A stretch of 35,957 nucleotides of DNA, from NCBI GenBank assembly GCA_944386015.1, contig CALWZK010000020.1:1-35957 (forward strand). The letters are read 5' to 3'. A program made the position numbers and the translations under genes. Each line of letters starts with the position of its first letter. The first letter of the stretch is position 1. This document shows, in pieces, positions 1 through 11,436 of the stretch. Under the pieces are notes generated by a model that was not told where the DNA came from, made no database searches, and saw only the letters and a program-made list of their open reading frames with translations. Source of the stretch: an uncultured Faecalibacterium sp. (GTDB taxonomy: Bacteria; Bacillota; Clostridia; Oscillospirales; Ruminococcaceae).

Positions 1-893
<893 letters not shown>

Positions 894-926
894 CTACAAC
901 TCCTTATCTCGATTGAATCGTTTGGT

Positions 927-1778
927 TTAAATCTCTGCGCCGGCCACAATCTCGGTGATTTCCTGGGTAATGGCGGCCTGACGGGCGCGGTTGTAATACA
1001 GATTGAGATGGTCGATCATCTCGGAGGCATTCTTGGTGGCGGCGTCCATGGCGGTGCGGCGGGCGGCCAGCTCGCTGGCCACGCTCTCGCACAAAGCGCC
1101 GTAGAGGGTGCCGGCCACATACTCGGGGATGATGGCCCGGAACACTTCCTCGCAGCTGGGCTTGTAGAGGATCTGGCTGCGGCGGGCCTCGGCCTTCTGC
1201 TCCTCGGTGGGGTCGATGGCCAGGGGCAGCACCTCGATGGCCTCAGCGGTCTGGGTCATCATGGAATCAAACCGGGTGCAGCAGATCCTGACCGCGTCGT
1301 ACCTGCCATCCAGAAAGCCCTTGGTGATGGCCCGGGACAGCTGGAAGCAGTCCCCCACCGTCACGTCGGCGGCGGGCAGCACATCGGGCCAGAACAGGTC
1401 GGCCCCGTGGTGGGCGAAGTATTCCGCCGACCGCTTGCCGATGGGCAGCACCAGGGGGTTGTCCCCCTGTTCCTCGGCCAGCTTGAACACGTTGGCGTTA
1501 TAGCCGCCGGCCAGGCCCCGGTCGCCGGCGATGACCACCAGCAGGGTGCGGCCGTTGCCCCCCTTGCGGGGCAGGTAGCCCTGCTGGGCCCGGGGGTCCA
1601 TGGCGGCAATCTTGGTCAGAGTTTCGTACAGCGTCTCAAAATAGGGGCGGCTGTGCTCCACCCGCTCTTTGGCACGGCGCATTTTGGAGGAGGCCACCAG
1701 CTCCATCGCTTTGGTGATCTGCATGGTGCTTTCTACGCTTTTGATGCGCAGCTTGATGTCTTTCATGGAGCTTCCCAT
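927..1778 (-). CDS. atpG: ATP synthase F1 subunit gamma
   Basis: Central rotor shaft of F1, coupling c-ring rotation to catalysis. The 283-residue protein has the conserved N-terminal helix (MKDIKLRIKSVESTMQITKA) and the C-terminal helix rich in N, A and Q (ASEMIDHLNLYYNRARQAAI) that form the coiled-coil shaft. I chose ATG 1778 because AAGGAGG lies 10 bases upstream; an in-frame GTG at 1787 sits too close to that site. It lies between atpA and atpD, 21 bases downstream of atpA. Length and position fit the family; no oddities. Confidence 0.96.
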   Translation of the reverse strand: MGSSMKDIKLRIKSVESTMQITKAMELVASSKMRRAKERVEHSRPYFETLYETLTKIAAMDPRAQQGYLPRKGGNGRTLLVVIAGDRGLAGGYNANVFKLAEEQGDNPLVLPIGKRSAEYFAHHGADLFWPDVLPAADVTVGDCFQLSRAITKGFLDGRYDAVRICCTRFDSMMTQTAEAIEVLPLAIDPTEEQKAEARRSQILYKPSCEEVFRAIIPEYVAGTLYGALCESVASELAARRTAMDAATKNASEMIDHLNLYYNRARQAAITQEITEIVAGAEI

Positions 1779-1799
1779 GCGAAACACGCCTCCTTCCTT

Positions 1800-3320
<1,521 letters not shown>

Positions 3321-3367
3321 TGTTGAAAATTCACCACGCAATTCTTTGTGTTATAGGGTGGATGGTG

Positions 3368-3907
3368 TTACAGGGCGGCGGCGGCAATGCTGCTGCGCAG
3401 GCCGGACAGCCGGCTCTGGACTGTGCCGTCCAGCTCGGTGCCGTCGATGTCCAGCCGGATGCCCCCCAGCACGGCGGGGTCCACCTTGCAGTGGAGCCGG
3501 ATCTGTTTGCCGGTGACGCTCTCCAGCTTCTTCTGAAGCCGCCGGGTCTGGTCATCGGTGAGGGCCACCGCCGAGACGGCTGTGGCCTCCAGGATCCCGT
3601 GGGCGGCGTTGTAGCGCTGGCGGTAAGCCTCGGCGCACTGGGCCAGCTGCCGCAGCTGGCCCCGCTCGCACAGGATCTTCAAAAAGTTCAGCAGGTACTG
3701 GTGCACCGACCCCCGCAAAGCCTCATCCAGCAGGCCGCAGCGCTCTTTTTTGGGGAGGCTGGGGGTGCTGAGCAGCCGCAGGTAGTCGGGGTTTGCACCC
3801 AGCAGCCCAAGGCATTCTTCCAGCTGGGTGAGGATGGCGCCGTCGGCCCCCTCCTCTGCTGCCAGCTCAAAGAGGCTGCCGCCGTACATTTTTGCAAACT
3901 CGGTCAT
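3368..3907 (-). CDS. atpH: ATP synthase F1 subunit delta
   Basis: Peripheral-stalk subunit that joins F1 to the b subunit (OSCP homologue). The 179-residue protein has the helical N-terminal domain (MTEFAKMYGGSLFELAAEEG) and the C-terminal part with VDPAVLGGIRLDIDGTELDGTV, typical of the delta family. Its ATG overlaps the stop codon of atpF in an ATGA arrangement (3904-3907), which implies translational coupling. Family assignment comes from motifs and operon position. Confidence 0.94.
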   Translation of the reverse strand: MTEFAKMYGGSLFELAAEEGADGAILTQLEECLGLLGANPDYLRLLSTPSLPKKERCGLLDEALRGSVHQYLLNFLKILCERGQLRQLAQCAEAYRQRYNAAHGILEATAVSAVALTDDQTRRLQKKLESVTGKQIRLHCKVDPAVLGGIRLDIDGTELDGTVQSRLSGLRSSIAAAAL

Positions 3908-4404
3908 GATGCTTCACCCACATTCTGGATAAATTCGTCGATGAGAGCTTTGTGGTCGGCCTCCTTGATCTCCCGCTCCACCACTTTGGAGGCGATCTCG
4001 ATGGCCATGCCGCCGATCTCGTCCTTGACCTCGTTCACCGCCTTCTTGCGCTCCTGGGCGATGTCGGCCTCGGCCTTCTGCTTCAGGGCTGCGGCCTGGG
4101 TGCGGGCCTCGTTGAGCATCTCTTCGCTGCGGGCTGCGGCGGTCTTCTGGGCGTTGGCCACGATCTCGTTGGCCTGGGCCCGGGCGCTGCGCATGTTCTC
4201 CTCATACTCCGCCTTCATGGCCTCGGCCTCGGCCCGCAGCTTGCGGGCGTCCTCGATCTGGCTGTCGGCCTTGGCCTTGCGCTGGGCGATCACCTTGCGG
4301 ACAGGCTCCAGCAGCAGCTTCTTGAAGATGAAAAGCTGGATCATCAGGTTGCAGATCTGCGCCAGGAACGTCCAGCCGTCCAGCGTAATCAATGCCTCAT
4401 ACAT
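3904..4404 (-). CDS. atpF: ATP synthase Fo subunit b
   Basis: Membrane-anchored peripheral stalk of the ATP synthase, 166 residues. One hydrophobic segment lies near residues 10-33 (FLAQICNLMIQLFIFKKLLL), followed by a long charged helix with alanine and glutamate heptads (residues about 40-140) that forms the dimeric coiled coil, then a delta-binding end. ATG 4404 has a strong GGAGGG site just upstream. The open frame extends further upstream, but that part overlaps atpE and looks non-coding. It overlaps atpH by 4 bases. Confidence 0.95.
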   Translation of the reverse strand: MYEALITLDGWTFLAQICNLMIQLFIFKKLLLEPVRKVIAQRKAKADSQIEDARKLRAEAEAMKAEYEENMRSARAQANEIVANAQKTAAARSEEMLNEARTQAAALKQKAEADIAQERKKAVNEVKDEIGGMAIEIASKVVEREIKEADHKALIDEFIQNVGEAS

Positions 4405-4445
4405 CCGCGTTTCCCTCCTTTCTGTCTGTGTGTGCAGAGAAACGC

Positions 4446-5526
<1,081 letters not shown>

Positions 5527-5529
5527 TGT

Positions 5530-6042
5530 TTAGGTTTCACCCCCTTTGGCGCCGGAATCGCCCGCGCCGGCCCCGGACTGGCCGGGGTCCTGCTCCAGGT
5601 CGGGGTCTTCCACCGAGACCTCGGGCCCGGGGTGAAGCTTTGCGGGCTGGTATTTGCCGGTTATTTGCAGGTAATAAATGGTGACACGGGGGAAAAACAG
5701 GGGCAGCACCGCGGCAAAAGGCTGAAACCAGGGGGCCGCGATGGCGATGATGACCCAGAGGGCCTGGATCAGCATCCGAATATGATAGGAAGCCTTCAGC
5801 ATCATCCGGCGGCGGTCCTCGTCTTTTTCGTCCACCACCTTCTGAACCATCAGGCAGATGCCTGCGAAGTTGCCCACGGCCACCGCGGCGCCGATGAGGC
5901 CCCCCAGCACCACGGTGCTGTCAAAGGGGACCCACCCCACCACATGGAAAGCCGCAAACAGGACCCACATGGCGGCGGTGCAGATTGCGGTGCCGCCGGC
6001 GATGCGGGCCAGTTCCTTTTTGGATTCCGGCTGCAGTTTCAT
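5530..6042 (-). CDS. AtpI-like ATP synthase accessory membrane protein
   Basis: Small membrane protein of 170 residues with four predicted hydrophobic segments (about residues 12-36, 43-69, 83-105 and 106-124) and a polar, acidic, proline-rich tail of about 40 residues. Its place directly before atpB is that of subunit I (AtpI), which in other bacteria helps c-ring assembly or Mg2+ handling. Sequence conservation in this family is low, so the call leans on topology and operon position. ATG 6042 has AGGAGG upstream; the longer open frame overlaps the preceding gene out of frame. Confidence 0.75.
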   Translation of the reverse strand: MKLQPESKKELARIAGGTAICTAAMWVLFAAFHVVGWVPFDSTVVLGGLIGAAVAVGNFAGICLMVQKVVDEKDEDRRRMMLKASYHIRMLIQALWVIIAIAAPWFQPFAAVLPLFFPRVTIYYLQITGKYQPAKLHPGPEVSVEDPDLEQDPGQSGAGAGDSGAKGGET

Positions 6043-6086
6043 TGATGCAGACCTCCTGTCAATAGATTGGGGACGGGGGCGGCGGT

Positions 6087-6347
6087 TTATTCGTGGTTGT
6101 TGAAGCCCACCCGGCCGCTGTCCTCTTTTTTGGCGCGGCGGAGCCGGCCCTTGGCGAACTGCCAGAAGTTCTGCGCCCCCGCCGCCAGCCCCAGCAGGAT
6201 GGCGGGCAGGTAGAGCCAGACGGGCCAGCCCCAGCGGTTGACGGCCCACCAGCAGCCCCCCAGGCACATGACCAGGGGCAGCAGCATGACCAGCCCCAGC
6301 TGGGTCATCCAGACCAGGTCTTCCAGCGCCTTATAGAGCCCTTTCAC
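6087..6347 (-). CDS. AtpZ/AtpI-like small membrane protein, first gene of the atp operon
   Basis: Protein of 86 residues with two hydrophobic hairpin-forming segments (about 13-35 and 41-60), then a basic stretch FAKGRLRRAKKE. This is the pattern of the AtpZ family (F0F1-ATPase putative Ca2+/Mg2+ transporter subunit), which usually opens atp operons. It starts with GTG at 6347, with GGGAGGTG 9 bases upstream. The operon promoter lies about 65-95 bases further upstream. Function in this organism is inferred from context. Confidence 0.7.
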   Translation of the reverse strand: MKGLYKALEDLVWMTQLGLVMLLPLVMCLGGCWWAVNRWGWPVWLYLPAILLGLAAGAQNFWQFAKGRLRRAKKEDSGRVGFNNHE

Positions 6348-6411
6348 GGCCGGTGCACCTCCCTTCGCCCCGTCCCTGAAATGGGATATTCAGGCGGAGC
6401 ATCTCATCCAA

Positions 6412-6440
6412 AGTATAAACCAAAGTGCTCAAAAATGCAA
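6412..6440 (-). promoter_or_regulatory. Promoter of the atp operon
   Basis: TTGCAT (6435-6440), a 17-base spacer, then TATACT (6412-6417) on the minus strand, about 65 bases before the GTG of the first atp gene. It fits the vegetative sigma factor consensus and is the only strong match in this gap. Confidence 0.8.
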
Positions 6441-6544
6441 CCGTTTTCCACCGGAAATGTAGTAAAGACTCACAGTTCCTTTACCCAATGAAAGGATGAC
6501 CACAGCATCGTTTGTTTTTTGGCAAATCTCCTGGAAGGATATGG

Positions 6545-6870
6545 AGGGTAGCTGAGCCGAGCGCTGCCTGCGGCAGAAACAGCGAGGTGAAGCTGGCGCA
6601 GCGCTCCGGTTTTTGCAAGCACCCTCCGCGGTGCGAAGCAAAAATCGGCTAAGCGCAAGAGGCAAACACAGCGACCGCGTCCTGCGGATGAAACAGGGAG
6701 CTGTGTTTGGCTGCGGAGCCGAGCCGCTGCCTGCGGTAGAAACAGGCGAGGCGGAGCAGGGGCAGCCGTCCAAATATGCAAGCGGGCTGCGATCCGCGCC
6801 GCATATTTGGGCAACGGCAACCCGGAGGGAGGGCCCCCTGCTACTTTGGGGTTCGTTGTTTTTGATTTAT
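6545..6870. repeat. Intergenic hairpin repeat modules upstream of the atp promoter
   Basis: No gene. Holds tandem palindromic modules shared with other gaps. One has arms GGTTTTTGC/GCAAAAATC (about 6608-6655), one CAAACACAGC/GCTGTGTTTG (about 6662-6711), and one CCAAATATGC/GCATATTTGG (about 6770-6810). The same modules recur near 7370-7690, 10425-10480, 19480-19540, 30280-30425 and 34810-34980. Short open frames here translate to arginine/proline/alanine-rich sequence and are not genes. Confidence 0.85.
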
Positions 6871-7712
6871 GATCTAAACCCACCCCCCGCCCTTTTAATG
6901 TAACCCCGCGGCTGCGCCGCCGCCCCTTGACAGGGGCTCTGGGCCTCTAACTGCTCCTTCTGGGTTTACGCTGCGGGGCTGCTTTCACTGAGGCAATGCC
7001 AATAGAGGAAAAGGGGCTCTAGGGCATGGACTGTTTCCTTTTTCCGGGGGGTGGGCTGTGGCCGTCAGGTGCGGGGCACCTATACCCAGGAGGAGCAGTG
7101 AGCGGTTCAGAGCCCCGGCAGGGGCGCGGCCGCAGGCCGGGGGACACCTCTGTGGGCGGGTGGGTGGGTAAAAATATCCCACCGGCAGAGCGGCAAAGTT
7201 TTTGGCAAGCAATATGCCGTGAGGGTGAAAGGCAGAAGGAGCAGTCAGAGGCCCAGAGCCCCCGTGTGGGGGCGGGCCCGCAGGGCTGGGGGCAGCGGCG
7301 GCGACCGCATCCAGTGGATGAAACAGGAAGCCGCCGCTGGCTGCGCAGCTGAGGCGCTGCCTGCGGCAGAAACAGCCGAAGCGGAGCAGGGGCAGCCGTC
7401 CAAATATGCAAGCGGGCGTCGTCCCGCGCAGCATATTTGGCGAACGGCAACCCGGAGCAGCGCTCCGGTTTTTGCAAGCGGGCACCGCCCCGCGCCGCAA
7501 AAATCGGCTAAGCGCAAGAGGCAAACACAGCGACCGCGTCCTGCGGATGAAACAGGGAGCTGTGTTTGGCGCAGCGCTCCGGTTTTCGCAAGCGGGCACC
7601 GCCCCGCGCCGCGAAAATCGGCCAAGCGCAAGAGGAATGCGGTCTGCTTTTTGCAAGCGGGCCGCGTCCCGCGCCGCATATTTGGGCAACGGCAACCCGG
7701 CGGGTTTAGATC
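6871..7712. repeat. Mosaic repeat cluster 1 with inverted ends
   Basis: Bounded by GATCTAAACCC (6871-6881) and its inverse GGGTTTAGATC (7702-7712). Inside are the GC-rich palindromic core (GCGGCTGCGCCGC), the gaggaaaaggggctct module near 6988-7020, a core in the opposite orientation near 7120-7140, and several long hairpin modules at 7370-7690. It ends next to the rnr terminator. I see no gene in it. Confidence 0.85.
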
Positions 7713-7730
7713 ATAAATAAAGAACAGCAT

Positions 7731-7764
7731 AAAAAATCCCCCCGCCGGGGGTCCCGGCAGAGGG
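7731..7764 (-). terminator. Intrinsic terminator of rnr
   Basis: On the minus strand, 14 bases after the rnr stop codon, GCCGGG and CCCGGC arms plus flanking C/G runs form a stem followed by a run of T (the AAAAAAT at 7731-7737 on the plus strand). Confidence 0.8.
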
Positions 7765-7777
7765 AAAGAAAAATCAA

Positions 7778-9892
7778 TTATGCATTAGGGGTGGCGGCCT
7801 CAAAGTCGATCTTGCCGAGGTTGACGTCGGCGCGGACGATGGTGATCATGATGGCATCGCCCAGGGCCCACTGCTTGCCCGACACGGGGTCGGACAGGCG
7901 GACGCCCTCGGTCAGCAGGGCGCCGGTGGCCGTCAGGCTGCCCACAGGCACAAAGCCCTCGACGCCGTTGTCCAGCTCCACAAAGACGCCCTTCTGGGTG
8001 ACGCCCGAAATGGTGCCCTCACGGTGCTCGCCGATGTGGGCGCGGGCATACTCGGCCTTGTAGCAGTCCTCGGCCTTGCGCTCGATCTGCATGGCCACGA
8101 TCTCCTGGGCGCTGGCCTGCTTGCTCACCTTCTCGGCAAAATCGCTGTACCGCACCGTCAGGCTCTCCTTGTCCATGCCCCCCAGCAGGGAGGTCAGAAT
8201 CCGATGGATGGCCAGGTCGGGGTACCGCCGGATGGGGCTGGTGAAGTGGGCGTAGTCCTTCAGCACCAGGCCGTAATGACCTTTCGGCTCGGGCTGGTAC
8301 TCGGCCTTGGACATGCACCGCAGCAGGCCGGTGTGGATGATCTTCTCATAGGGGGTGCCCTTGACCCCTTCCAGGATGGCGCTCAGCTCCTTGGGCTCCG
8401 GGACTTCCTTGGCAAAGTGGTCGTTGATGCCGCAGGCCTGGAGCAGGGCGTGAAGCCGCTCCAGCTTCTCGCTGCCCGGCTCCTCGTGGACCCGGTAGAC
8501 GAAGGGAATCTGTTTGGTGCGGGCAAAGTGGGCGGCGCACTGGTTGGCCAGCAGCATGAACTCCTCGATCATGGCTTCGCTCTCGCCCTGGACCCGCTTC
8601 TTCACGTCGATGCAGCGGCCGTTCTCGTCCAGGATCAGCTTGACCTCGCCGCTCTCAATGTCCATGCAGCCCCGCTGCCGGCGCAGGCCGGCCCGCAGGG
8701 TGTAGAGGGCCTTCATGGCGGGCAGCTGGCCCGCCACCTCGGCGTACTTGTACTGGATCTCCCGGTCGGCGGTGCCGGCCAGCAGGGCGTTGATCTCGCT
8801 GTACACGCCCTTGACCCGGCTGCGGATCACCGACTTGACGAACTTGTAATCCACCAGGTTGCCGCCCTTGTCCAGGTGCATCAGGCAGGAGAAGGCCAGC
8901 CGCAGCTCCCCTTCGTTCAGGCTGCAGACGCCGTTGGACAGCTGCTTGGGCAGCATGGGCACCACCTGGTCGGCGTAGTAGACGCTGGTGGCGCGGCTGA
9001 AGGCCTCGTCGTCCAGGGCGGTGCCGGGCTTGACGTAGTGGGACACATCCGCGATGTGGACCCCCAGCTCGAAGCCGTCGGGGGTCTGGTTGAGGCTGAT
9101 GGCGTCGTCGATGTCCTTGGTCTCGGCGCTGTCGATGGTGAAAATCGGCAGGGCCCGCAGGTCCATCCGGCCGGCGGTGTCGGCGTCGGTGATGGTGACA
9201 TCCTCCAGCTTCTTGGCCTCGGCCCGGACTTCCTCGGGGAACCGGACGTGGACCTCCTTTGCATACAGCAGGGCCTTGGCGCAGCGCTTGGCCTCATCGC
9301 TGGAGCCAAACCGCATCACCACCACCACCCGGTGGTCCTCCTGGCGCAGGCCGCGGCGGCGGATCTCCACCGCCACCTTGTCCCCGTCCCGGGCGCCGCC
9401 CTCGGCGTCCCGCATGATGGGCATCGAAATGGCAGGGCAGGCGTCGGGCACAAAGGCCAGCCGGCCATTGATCCGGCGGGCGGTGCCCACCAGGCTGTTG
9501 TGCTCTTCCAGGACAGCCAGGATCTCGCCCTCGTCGCTGCCCTCCACCCGGGGATGGGCCAGCTTTTCCACCAGCACGCGGTCGCCGGGCATGGCGCCCT
9601 TCATCAGGCGGCCGGGGATGAAGATATCCCCCGAGCCGTCCTCCAGCATCACAAAGCCGAAGGTCTTGCCCAGCTTGACCAGGGTGCAGACCAGGGCCTT
9701 GTCCTTGCGGCCCGAACGGACCGTGAAGAACACGCCTTCCTTCTGGCAGACCACCGAATCCCGGACCAGCTCGTCCAGGGCGTCCATGACCTTGCGGTCA
9801 GCGGCGCGGTCTCCGCCGAATTTGGCCTTCAGATCCCGCACCGTGCAGGGCTGCATCTGAATGGCGTGTTCGATTTTGTCTCTCATTGCCAT
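7778..9892 (-). CDS. rnr: Ribonuclease R
   Basis: Processive 3'-5' exoribonuclease of the RNB family, 704 residues, normal for RNase R. In order: an N-terminal winged-helix region, cold-shock RNA-binding domains (KTFGFVMLEDGSGDIFIP), the catalytic RNB domain with the metal-binding aspartates in IDSAETKDIDDAISL and IADVSHYV, and a C-terminal S1 domain (GTISGVTQKGVFVELDNGVEG). ATG 9892 is preferred because AAGGAG lies 11 bases upstream; the much longer open frame to 10426 runs through repeat DNA. secG lies upstream, as in many Firmicutes, but a terminator and a repeat cluster separate them here. Confidence 0.96.
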   Translation of the reverse strand: MAMRDKIEHAIQMQPCTVRDLKAKFGGDRAADRKVMDALDELVRDSVVCQKEGVFFTVRSGRKDKALVCTLVKLGKTFGFVMLEDGSGDIFIPGRLMKGAMPGDRVLVEKLAHPRVEGSDEGEILAVLEEHNSLVGTARRINGRLAFVPDACPAISMPIMRDAEGGARDGDKVAVEIRRRGLRQEDHRVVVVMRFGSSDEAKRCAKALLYAKEVHVRFPEEVRAEAKKLEDVTITDADTAGRMDLRALPIFTIDSAETKDIDDAISLNQTPDGFELGVHIADVSHYVKPGTALDDEAFSRATSVYYADQVVPMLPKQLSNGVCSLNEGELRLAFSCLMHLDKGGNLVDYKFVKSVIRSRVKGVYSEINALLAGTADREIQYKYAEVAGQLPAMKALYTLRAGLRRQRGCMDIESGEVKLILDENGRCIDVKKRVQGESEAMIEEFMLLANQCAAHFARTKQIPFVYRVHEEPGSEKLERLHALLQACGINDHFAKEVPEPKELSAILEGVKGTPYEKIIHTGLLRCMSKAEYQPEPKGHYGLVLKDYAHFTSPIRRYPDLAIHRILTSLLGGMDKESLTVRYSDFAEKVSKQASAQEIVAMQIERKAEDCYKAEYARAHIGEHREGTISGVTQKGVFVELDNGVEGFVPVGSLTATGALLTEGVRLSDPVSGKQWALGDAIMITIVRADVNLGKIDFEAATPNA

Positions 9893-9983
9893 AGATTGTG
9901 TTACTCCTTCACATCCTCCTGCGCCCGCCTGCTTCTTCGGGCGGACGCGCTGCCGGTGCCGGGTATGGTTTGATTTGCCCGGG

Positions 9984-10016
9984 CACAAAAACAGCCCCGC
10001 AGGTTGCCGCGGGGCC
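9984..10016 (-). terminator. Intrinsic terminator between secG and rnr
   Basis: GCCCCGC and GCGGGGC arms (10009-10015 and 9994-10000), an 8-base loop, then TGTTTTTG on the minus strand. It would end transcripts coming from secG before they reach rnr. The gap 9893-10191 otherwise holds no gene. Confidence 0.7.
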
Positions 10017-10191
10017 CTCTCTCTCGCGCTTGGCTGATTTTGCGGCGCATTCCAGCGCTGCGGCCTGGTGATTTTTTGGGCACTCCCTGCCCGGGGCGGC
10101 TGTGGGCCAGCTCGGCCCTTTCGCTGATAGGCTTGCCTTTTTGGCGGGGATCTATACCTTGTCCCCTGGGTTGCGGGTATTTTTGATTTTT

Positions 10192-10490
10192 GATCGAATC
10201 CCGCCCCCCGCCCATAGATGTTCCCCGGCCCTGCGGGCCCGCCCCAGTGGGGCTCTAAACCGAAAACTGCTCCTCCTGTGTGAGGGAGCAGGAAAAGGCC
10301 AGCTCCCCCCGAAGGGGGGATGCCGCGCAGCGGCAGGGGGGACACCGATAAAAGGGTGGTGGGCTGCGCAGCCGAGCCGCTGCCTGCGGCAGATGCAGGC
10401 GAGGCGGAGCAGGGGCAGCCGTCCAAATATGCAAGCGGGCCACGACCTGCGCCGCATATTTGGGCAACGGCAACCCGGAGGGTTTAGATC
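10192..10490. repeat. Mosaic repeat cluster 2 (between secG and rnr)
   Basis: Bounded by GATCGAATCCC (10192-10202) and GGGTTTAGATC (10480-10490). It contains the palindromic core GGCCCTGCGGGCC (near 10220), the CCCCCCGAAGGGGGG / GCCGCGCAGCGGC module (near 10307-10345), and the hairpin with arms CCAAATATGC/GCATATTTGG (10420-10465). No gene. Confidence 0.85.
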
Positions 10491-10504
10491 AAATAATCAA
10501 AAAA

Positions 10505-10753
10505 TTACCCAAGCCGGCTGGACAGCACGCAGGCGGCGATGGCCACCACAAAGAAGATCACGCCGGCCACCCGGGTGATCTTGGCCAGCATCATGTCAGC
10601 CGGGCTCAGCCGGGTGTTGTTGGCGCTCTGCATATTGCCGCCGATGGCGCCGGCCAGGCCCTGGCCGTGGGTGTGCTGCAGCAGGGTCAGCACGATGATT
10701 ACAACCGCAACAACCAGCAGAATCACGCCGCCGGCAATCTCGTAAACCGTCAT
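10505..10753 (-). CDS. secG: Preprotein translocase subunit SecG
   Basis: Small accessory subunit of the SecYEG protein-export channel, 82 residues with two hydrophobic helices (about residues 6-24 and 58-78). They are joined by the glycine- and serine-rich loop GQGLAGAIGGNMQSANNTR, close to the family pattern. ATG 10753 has AAGGAG a few bases upstream. It has its own promoter at 10830-10858. rnr is the next gene in the same direction, a common pairing, although the two are about 600 bases apart here. Confidence 0.93.
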   Translation of the reverse strand: MTVYEIAGGVILLVVAVVIIVLTLLQHTHGQGLAGAIGGNMQSANNTRLSPADMMLAKITRVAGVIFFVVAIAACVLSSRLG

Positions 10754-10829
10754 AGTGTGTAACGCTCCTTACTACCTCTGGGCCGGGCCCCATGGGCTCA
10801 TGCCCGAAATTGCATGAAAATACTTCTAT

Positions 10830-10858
10830 AGAATAGCACAACACGCGGACAAAAGCAA
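10830..10858 (-). promoter_or_regulatory. Promoter of secG
   Basis: TTGCTT (10853-10858), 17-base spacer, TATTCT (10830-10835) on the minus strand, about 75 bases before the secG start codon. Confidence 0.65.
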
Positions 10859-10943
10859 GATATTGGCGGGAGATTCTGGCCGTCTTTGGTTCTTTTCCCA
10901 AAAGCCAGCCTTCCTTTTTATAGATGGGCGGTTTTTGATTTTA

Positions 10944-11392
10944 GATCTAAACCCTCCCCCCTCCCTTTTAATGTAACCCCGCGGCTGCGCCGCCGCCCCT
11001 TGACAGGGGCTCGCTGTCTTTCACTGCTCCCTCACCCGGCGGCTTTGCCGGAACTGTCAGGCGCGGGCAGCGCAACCCGGAGGGGTAAAAATATCCCCCG
11101 GTTGAGCGGCAAAGTTTCCGCAATGGCATCCGCCGTGGGGCGCTGCGGCTGAGGGAGCACCTACAGGCACCGAGCCCCACGGGGGCGCGGCCGCAGGCCG
11201 GGGGGTTCCGCTAAGGGTGGGGGGTGGGATTCGATTATAAATCAAAAGCGCAGCAGTCTGAGGCAAATCAAAAGATCGCACAACCGCTGCGGCAGAAAAA
11301 GAAGTTAGAGGCCAGTTCCCCCCGAAGGGGGGATGCCGCGCAGCGGCAGGGGGGACACATCTAAAAGGGTGGAGGGCGGGTATAGATAAAAA
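10944..11392. repeat. Mosaic repeat cluster 3 (between the PBP gene and secG)
   Basis: Opens with GATCTAAACCC (10944-10954) and has a right-hand GGGATTCGATT end at 11226-11236. An added CCCCCCGAAGGGGGG module then closes with GGGTATAGAT near 11380. Palindromic cores GCGGCTGCGCCGC (near 10980) and GCGGCCGCAGGCC (near 11188) lie in opposite orientations. No gene is seen in the whole gap 10754-11436 apart from the secG promoter. Confidence 0.82.
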
Positions 11393-11436
11393 TAAAAGTA
11401 AAACTCAAGAAAGCAAGCCCGGGGCGCAGGCTCCGA

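Noticed and set aside
6545-7712. CRISPR array
   Set aside because: Repeats are palindromic modules of varied length and order without regular spacers, and there are no cas genes.
6985-7730. Overlapping open frames of 100-236 codons in the gap between rnr and atp
   Set aside because: They translate the palindromic repeat modules; near-identical peptides recur in other gaps in different frames.
8024-9973. A 649-codon plus-strand open frame
   Set aside because: Antisense to rnr, with the same low-complexity composition and no recognisable domain.
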